DNA of 10,859 bases, from NCBI GenBank assembly GCA_006227965.1, contig SBFL01000284.1, positions 1 to 10,859 on the forward strand, written 5' to 3'. The stretch is from Bacteroidota bacterium (GTDB lineage Bacteria > Bacteroidota > Bacteroidia > Flavobacteriales > Flavobacteriaceae). This document shows, in pieces, positions 6,614-10,859 of the stretch (the stretch's first letter is position 1; each line of letters begins with the position of its first letter). The translations under genes were made by a program, and so were the position numbers. A model generated the notes under the pieces. It ran no database searches and had not been told where the DNA came from. It saw only the letters and a list, made by a program, of their open reading frames with translations.

Positions 6614-8892
6614 CCCTGCCATTTATTACATATCGCCCCTTCCCGCTGGTGAACCCACCCAGGATTCATACGGACCTGCTGTGGGACCTGGGGATTCTTT
6701 TTGGGGGGATAACAGCGGTCTATTTCCTGGTTATCCTGATTTTGCGTTACCGGATCACCCAAAGGCGGCGAACAATCTATAGCAGGAAAAAGGAGCTGGC
6801 CCCCATGATCACGAACTTCCTGTTTTTCAGTGGGGATAGTGATGCCACCGACCAGCATGCCTACATCCGCATGAAAATCGAAATACGTGAACTGTTGAAA
6901 CTCCAAATCAACCGGGAAATCCTGGCCGGGGTTTTGATAGACCTTAGGCAGGACGTTACCGGCAGTGCCCGGCACAGACTCCTGGGACTCTACCAGGACC
7001 TGGGCCTTCATCAGGGTGCCTTTCGAAAACTAAATAGCCGGCGCTGGGAAAAAGTATCCCAGGGAATACATGAATTGACAGACATGCAGGTAGGCCAGGC
7101 TTACCACATCCTAAAGAAACTGATCAATAACAGGAGAAGCGTGATTCGCAAACAGGCCCAACTCGCCGTGGTCAACCTTCGGGAAGAGGGAATCCGCTAT
7201 GTACTCGATACAGCCAGGCATCCGATCTCGGAGTGGCAACAGTTAAAACTGATGGAACTCCTCAAACACAAGGAAGGTTTTGTACCCCCCAGGTTTCGGG
7301 ATTGGCTGATTTCTGAAAACAAGGACGTGGTCCTTTTTGCACTGCGTTTGATTCGCCACTACAGGCAAAATGACGCTGAAAAGGCCATAATTACGCTGCT
7401 GCAGCACCGTTCCACTGAAATCAAATCGGCAGCGCTTGAATGCATACGGGAGTTTCGCTTTCATCAGGCACGGAATTCCCTCAGACAACACTTCGGTAAA
7501 GCCACACCGGAACTAAAGCTACTGATCCTGGACGCGCTTCAGGAAATAGCGCTACCCGAAGACCTTTCCTGGCTGCAGGCGCTGCCTGCCAAAGACCCTT
7601 CCTTTCTGGTCAGGAGTAAGGCCGGGACAGTGATTAATTCCCTGAAGCCGGATACGGTACTGCCCACAAAAGACATCCTGCCGCTTGATGAAGGAAATGA
7701 ACCTGTAGGAGGGGAAGAAACCTCAGAGGGATCTGATGCCCCACGGCACGTGCCGAACAAGCAGCCTGCAATGTCCGGAAACAAAACAGTACGCGATCTG
7801 TTGGCAATGGAATTTCTGACGGCTGATTTCGAAAATATCCAATTGGATTTATCATGGGATCCGCACTGGTACGCCCCAGGGGAGAGCAACCCTGAAGTTC
7901 CGGCCGTGGATGCGGAATCCCTGCCGCGGGAAGACTGGTCTCAGGAACACGAACGGATCTTTGCCCATTGTTTTTTGGAGGAATTGAAGGAAATCCTCTC
8001 CATGAGGCCCGGGAGCGTTTCCCTGCCGGATGCATCCATGGATTTTATACCTGTTGTAATCGAAAAAACTGAAAAACCCAATGTCATGGAACCCCATCAA
8101 CCCACCCCTGACTGGCTACTTGAATTAGAGGTTCATGCAGAAATCCTGTCTGCTGATTCCGGCTATGCAAGAGTCCTCAGAGAAATCCTGCTGGAGGACC
8201 TGGCGGAAAACGAACAGGTATTCAGTACGGATTTTATCCCCTGGGTCACAAAGGCTTCACAGACAGGCCAAACCGATTCTGAAGAGGCGCCGGAAGCACT
8301 TGAAATGAATCCGGATTTTGGGGTGATGGCCGACGGCATTCAACAAGTTGACGGACCATCTGGAATGGATGGACAGCCTGAGCAAACAGAACCGCAAGGG
8401 GGGGAACCCGAAGGTGATATGAACTATTTTTCCATCTTCAGAGAATTTTTCCGCTCTTACGACAGGGAATCCAAGCTTATTTTACTGGATGAAATTCCCG
8501 AAATCGGGACGGAGAAGGAATTGCACTTCCTCGAGGAGTTGTTCGAAGACCCGGATGCACAGGTGGCAAAAAAGGCGCGACAGGTTTATGCGCTTTTGGC
8601 AAAGCGCCTGGATATTGCCCCGGATGCTTTAATAAACAAGGGATCCAGAACCCTGTGGACACCCCCTTCCTCCAAAGAGAAACATACATCCCAGGAAAAG
8701 TCTAAGAAAATTAACCCCGATCCCGCTTTCGGTGATGCCACGCCCGAGGAGGTATTCGGCTTTATACCGGAATTCAGCCCACCGCTCAAGGATAAAGAAC
8801 CCCGCAAAAATCAGGTAACTCATAAAATGCGGAAGCGGAATAACCGCCTGTTCCGGTTCTTAAGGGGCAACCAAAACAGCAGTAATGAATAG
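6610..8892 (+). CDS. Membrane-anchored HEAT-repeat-like protein with acidic linker
   Basis: A 760-residue protein with no enzyme motif that I can recognise. A single membrane segment spans about residues 24-46 and is followed by RYRITQRRR, so the large C-terminal part should face the cytoplasm. Residues about 150-346 form repeated helical pairs of HEAT type, for example KAIITLLQHRSTEIKSAALE and LSWLQALPAKDPSFLVRSKA. Residues 347-603 are acidic and probably flexible, with short helices. A second helical block with a HEAT-like unit lies at 604-665 (LHFLEELFEDPDAQVAKKA), and the tail 740-760 is strongly basic. TTG 6610 is the likely start because it precedes the membrane segment and overlaps the previous stop as TTGA. 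The next ATG in frame lies after the membrane segment. It overlaps the glycosyltransferase gene by 8 nt. A scaffold linking the receiver to the glycosyltransferase is an inference. Confidence 0.82.
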   Translation: MTLPFITYRPFPLVNPPRIHTDLLWDLGILFGGITAVYFLVILILRYRITQRRRTIYSRKKELAPMITNFLFFSGDSDATDQHAYIRMKIEIRELLKLQINREILAGVLIDLRQDVTGSARHRLLGLYQDLGLHQGAFRKLNSRRWEKVSQGIHELTDMQVGQAYHILKKLINNRRSVIRKQAQLAVVNLREEGIRYVLDTARHPISEWQQLKLMELLKHKEGFVPPRFRDWLISENKDVVLFALRLIRHYRQNDAEKAIITLLQHRSTEIKSAALECIREFRFHQARNSLRQHFGKATPELKLLILDALQEIALPEDLSWLQALPAKDPSFLVRSKAGTVINSLKPDTVLPTKDILPLDEGNEPVGGEETSEGSDAPRHVPNKQPAMSGNKTVRDLLAMEFLTADFENIQLDLSWDPHWYAPGESNPEVPAVDAESLPREDWSQEHERIFAHCFLEELKEILSMRPGSVSLPDASMDFIPVVIEKTEKPNVMEPHQPTPDWLLELEVHAEILSADSGYARVLREILLEDLAENEQVFSTDFIPWVTKASQTGQTDSEEAPEALEMNPDFGVMADGIQQVDGPSGMDGQPEQTEPQGGEPEGDMNYFSIFREFFRSYDRESKLILLDEIPEIGTEKELHFLEELFEDPDAQVAKKARQVYALLAKRLDIAPDALINKGSRTLWTPPSSKEKHTSQEKSKKINPDPAFGDATPEEVFGFIPEFSPPLKDKEPRKNQVTHKMRKRNNRLFRFLRGNQNSSNE

Positions 8893-10312
8893 CGAGTTTT
8901 TTCACATACTGCTCGAGTACATCAACATCGTATTCCTTTTGTTTACGGTGGTGCTGCTCCTGCTTTTTACAGCCATGGGATACCTTTCGGCGAGGAATTC
9001 CCTGCATTACCGCAAGAAAAACAGCTTCGGCGATATTTCCCGCATTATGGATTCGCCTATAGCTCCGAGTATTACCATTATAGCACCTGCTTACAATGAA
9101 TCCCTGACCATAGTGGAGAATGTCCGGTCCCTGCTTTCGCTCCGGTATGCCAATTATGAAGTGATGGTGGTGAATGACGGCAGCACGGACAGTACTCTAC
9201 AGGAACTTATTGAAGCGTATGACCTGGAAAGGACAACACTGGAAATCGACCCGGAAGCGGGAACCAAGCCCATTAAGGGAATATATAGATCCAGGCAGGG
9301 GTCCTTCTCCAAGCTCATGGTCATAGACAAGATCAATGGCGGTAAATCCGATGCCCTCAATACGGGTATCCGACTCTCCCAAAGCAGGTATGTGGGTTGT
9401 ATTGATGTGGATTGCCTGCTGCATCCGGATGCGCTGCTTCATGTGGTAAAGGCCTTTTACCAGCGATCCCGCAAGCGCGTGATCGCTGTCGGAGGAGTTA
9501 TCCGTATTGCAAATTCCTGCCGGATTGAGGGCGGGACACTTGAAAAAATAAGACTCCCCAAAAGTTGGCTGGCCCGATTCCAGCTCCTGGAATATACCCG
9601 TTCCTTTCTGATTGGCCGGATGGCCTGGGGGCGTATTGACAGCCTGTTGATCATTTCGGGGGCTTTCGGTTTTTTTGACAGGCAGCTGGCCCTGGAAGTA
9701 GGGGGGTATGACACCCAAACCGTGGGGGAAGACATGGAGATTGTTTTCCGGATGCGTCGGCATATGCATACCCGGGAAATTCCCTATACGGTTGAATACC
9801 TGCCCGATCCCCTTTGCTGGACGGAGGTACCGGAAAACCTCAAGATTTTCCTCAACCAGCGGGACCGATGGGCCCGGGGCAATCTGGAGACCCTCTACCG
9901 GCACCGGGACATGTTTTTCAACCCTCGCTACGGACGTCTTGGGATGCTTAGCTATCCTTACTGGTTCTTTTATGAGTGGATGGCTCCCTTGCTGGAGTTT
10001 TTCGGGTTGCTTACCATCCTTCTGTTCTGGTACCTCGGGATTCTCTATGTGGAATTCCTGCTCGCCATCACCTTCAGTGTGTATGCCTTTGCCGTGATGT
10101 TCTCCCTCTATGCAGTCTTGTGGGAGGTGTGGTCCTACAATCAGTACGCCCGGTTGAAGGATATCCTGATCCTGGTCGGATGCGCCCTGATGGAGCCCTT
10201 TTTATTTCACCCGCTTGTCATATGGTCTTCGGTCAGGGGGAATTTTAAAAAACTGTTCCGGGTACGTTCAGGATGGGGTGCCCAGATTCGAAAAGGCTTT
10301 GTGAATGCATAG
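8885..10312 (+). CDS. Processive family-2 membrane glycosyltransferase (PgaC/IcaA/NodC type)
   Basis: A 475-residue inner-membrane enzyme of the GT2 group that builds beta-linked polysaccharides from nucleotide sugars and passes them through the membrane. It has an N-terminal membrane helix (about 8-34) and then a cytoplasmic GT-A domain. That domain carries Asp98 in VVNDGSTDST, the loop NGGKSDALNTGI, Asp174 and Asp176 in CIDVDC, GED at 281-283 as the catalytic-base region, and QRDRW at 325-329, the acceptor motif of processive synthases. Several membrane helices follow between about 357 and 450. The sequence around LLIISGAFGFF is typical of the PgaC/IcaA and hyaluronan-synthase-like branch. 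No PilZ domain is fused. The sugar cannot be read from the sequence. The ATG lies 8 nt inside the preceding gene and the next gene starts one base after the stop, so it belongs to the operon. Confidence 0.92.
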   Translation: MNSEFFHILLEYINIVFLLFTVVLLLLFTAMGYLSARNSLHYRKKNSFGDISRIMDSPIAPSITIIAPAYNESLTIVENVRSLLSLRYANYEVMVVNDGSTDSTLQELIEAYDLERTTLEIDPEAGTKPIKGIYRSRQGSFSKLMVIDKINGGKSDALNTGIRLSQSRYVGCIDVDCLLHPDALLHVVKAFYQRSRKRVIAVGGVIRIANSCRIEGGTLEKIRLPKSWLARFQLLEYTRSFLIGRMAWGRIDSLLIISGAFGFFDRQLALEVGGYDTQTVGEDMEIVFRMRRHMHTREIPYTVEYLPDPLCWTEVPENLKIFLNQRDRWARGNLETLYRHRDMFFNPRYGRLGMLSYPYWFFYEWMAPLLEFFGLLTILLFWYLGILYVEFLLAITFSVYAFAVMFSLYAVLWEVWSYNQYARLKDILILVGCALMEPFLFHPLVIWSSVRGNFKKLFRVRSGWGAQIRKGFVNA

Positions 10313-10313
10313 T

Positions 10314-10859
10314 ATGATGGAGCATGAATTAAATAAGGACCGCAACAGCGGAAGGGAATACCTGAGGGACTTTACCCGCATGGTACTGGCCTTCTATGGG
10401 GGGCTCCTTGTGATTTCCCTCTATCAACAGATTATGCTGTATTCCCAGGGGATACTCGGTTCGGTCCTTAGCACAAACCTCTTTTTATCTGCGGTGCATC
10501 ATCTGGGCTTCACGGCCATCCTTGCACTTATCCTGTCATTTGTGTTCAATGCACTGGAATCACGAAAACCAAATCTTGGCGCCCGGTTCTGCAGGCCCGT
10601 CTTCCTTGGAATTCTCACCATTGAATTCCTGCTAACCGACTATTTTACAACCCGGTACGAGGTGCCGGCCTTCGGCATTCCTGAAAGCTTCGGAATGCCT
10701 GCCGGGTATTTTGGCCTTCGCCTGCTTTTAGGGGTTAGCGTATTGTCTGCAGTGTTTTATGGGATCTATAGCCGGAGCGGTAAACTTCAGCTCTGGATAG
10801 GTAAGATGTATCCCTTCACAATTGTGTTGTTCTCCATGTTCCTCGCCACCCTACTTTCC
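10314..10859 (+). CDS. Polytopic membrane protein, N-terminal part (runs off the window)
   Basis: An open frame of 182 codons starts at ATG 10314 (a second ATG follows at 10317), one base after the glycosyltransferase stop, and is still open at the window end. The product begins with a charged cytoplasmic stretch. About five hydrophobic segments follow, around MVLAFYGGLLVISLYQQI, LGFTAILALILSFVFNAL, VFLGILTIEFLL, LRLLLGVSVLSAVFYGIY and FTIVLFSMFLATLLS. The five-helix N-terminus with short loops recalls envelope phosphotransferases of the LtaS/sulfatase type, but other multi-pass proteins fit equally well and no catalytic domain is visible. Its place in the operon points to polysaccharide export or modification. 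I do not recognise it with confidence. Confidence 0.75.
   Translation, partial: MMEHELNKDRNSGREYLRDFTRMVLAFYGGLLVISLYQQIMLYSQGILGSVLSTNLFLSAVHHLGFTAILALILSFVFNALESRKPNLGARFCRPVFLGILTIEFLLTDYFTTRYEVPAFGIPESFGMPAGYFGLRLLLGVSVLSAVFYGIYSRSGKLQLWIGKMYPFTIVLFSMFLATLLS

Noticed and set aside
6409..7011. 200-codon open frame on the minus strand
   Set aside because: It is antisense to the receiver and HEAT-protein genes and reads across their junction with no recognisable protein features.
9197..9904. 235-codon open frame on the minus strand
   Set aside because: It lies wholly inside the glycosyltransferase gene, which has full family motifs in its own frame; the antisense product has no recognisable motif.
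1..10859. CRISPR array, tRNA, insertion sequence or phage genes
   Set aside because: No regularly spaced repeats, no cloverleaf-like segment, and no transposase, integrase or phage motif was seen on either strand by eye.

Overview
The window looks like a chromosomal segment of a marine-type Flavobacteriaceae (Bacteroidota) with a moderately high GC content for that family. This is judged from protein style (a DUF2461 protein, a small conserved flavobacterial protein, a 133-residue hotdog thioesterase, a lipoprotein M19 dipeptidase) and from a perfect Bacteroidota-type -7 box (TAnnTTTG) before one gene. Most genes lack Shine-Dalgarno sequences, which also fits. A Robiginitalea- or Muriicola-like genus is plausible but not proven. 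I see no tRNA, rRNA, CRISPR, insertion sequence, integrase or phage gene.

Left part (1-4350) holds single housekeeping genes on alternating strands. A 5'-truncated DUF2461 protein (2-448, +) runs 12 nt into the 3' end of a small conserved hypothetical (437-841, -). Across a divergent spacer lies an NAD(P)-dependent aldehyde dehydrogenase of the succinate-semialdehyde dehydrogenase type (1022-2374, +). A 291-nt spacer carries two weak inverted repeats and the -7 box. It leads to an acyl-CoA thioesterase (2666-3067, +), which overlaps by 10 nt the 3' end of an M19 membrane-dipeptidase-like lipoprotein (3058-4350, -).

Right part (4498 to the window end) is one very tightly packed plus-strand operon of at least five genes with only 2 nt of non-coding DNA between them. 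Its order is: a soluble hybrid histidine kinase (HisKA, HATPase, receiver, Hpt); a stand-alone receiver protein; a 760-residue single-pass membrane protein with cytoplasmic HEAT-like repeats and a long acidic linker; a processive family-2 membrane glycosyltransferase of the PgaC/IcaA/NodC type; and the N-terminal part of a polytopic membrane protein cut by the window end.

The layout suggests a phosphorelay-controlled extracellular polysaccharide system. Phosphate could pass His80, Asp371, His518 of the kinase to Asp54 of the stand-alone receiver. That receiver has no DNA-binding or enzymatic output domain, so it probably acts by protein contact. The adjacent HEAT-repeat membrane protein is the best candidate partner, placing the relay next to the glycosyltransferase without any visible PilZ or GGDEF domain. 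This last step is inference. It is the most interesting idea in the window.
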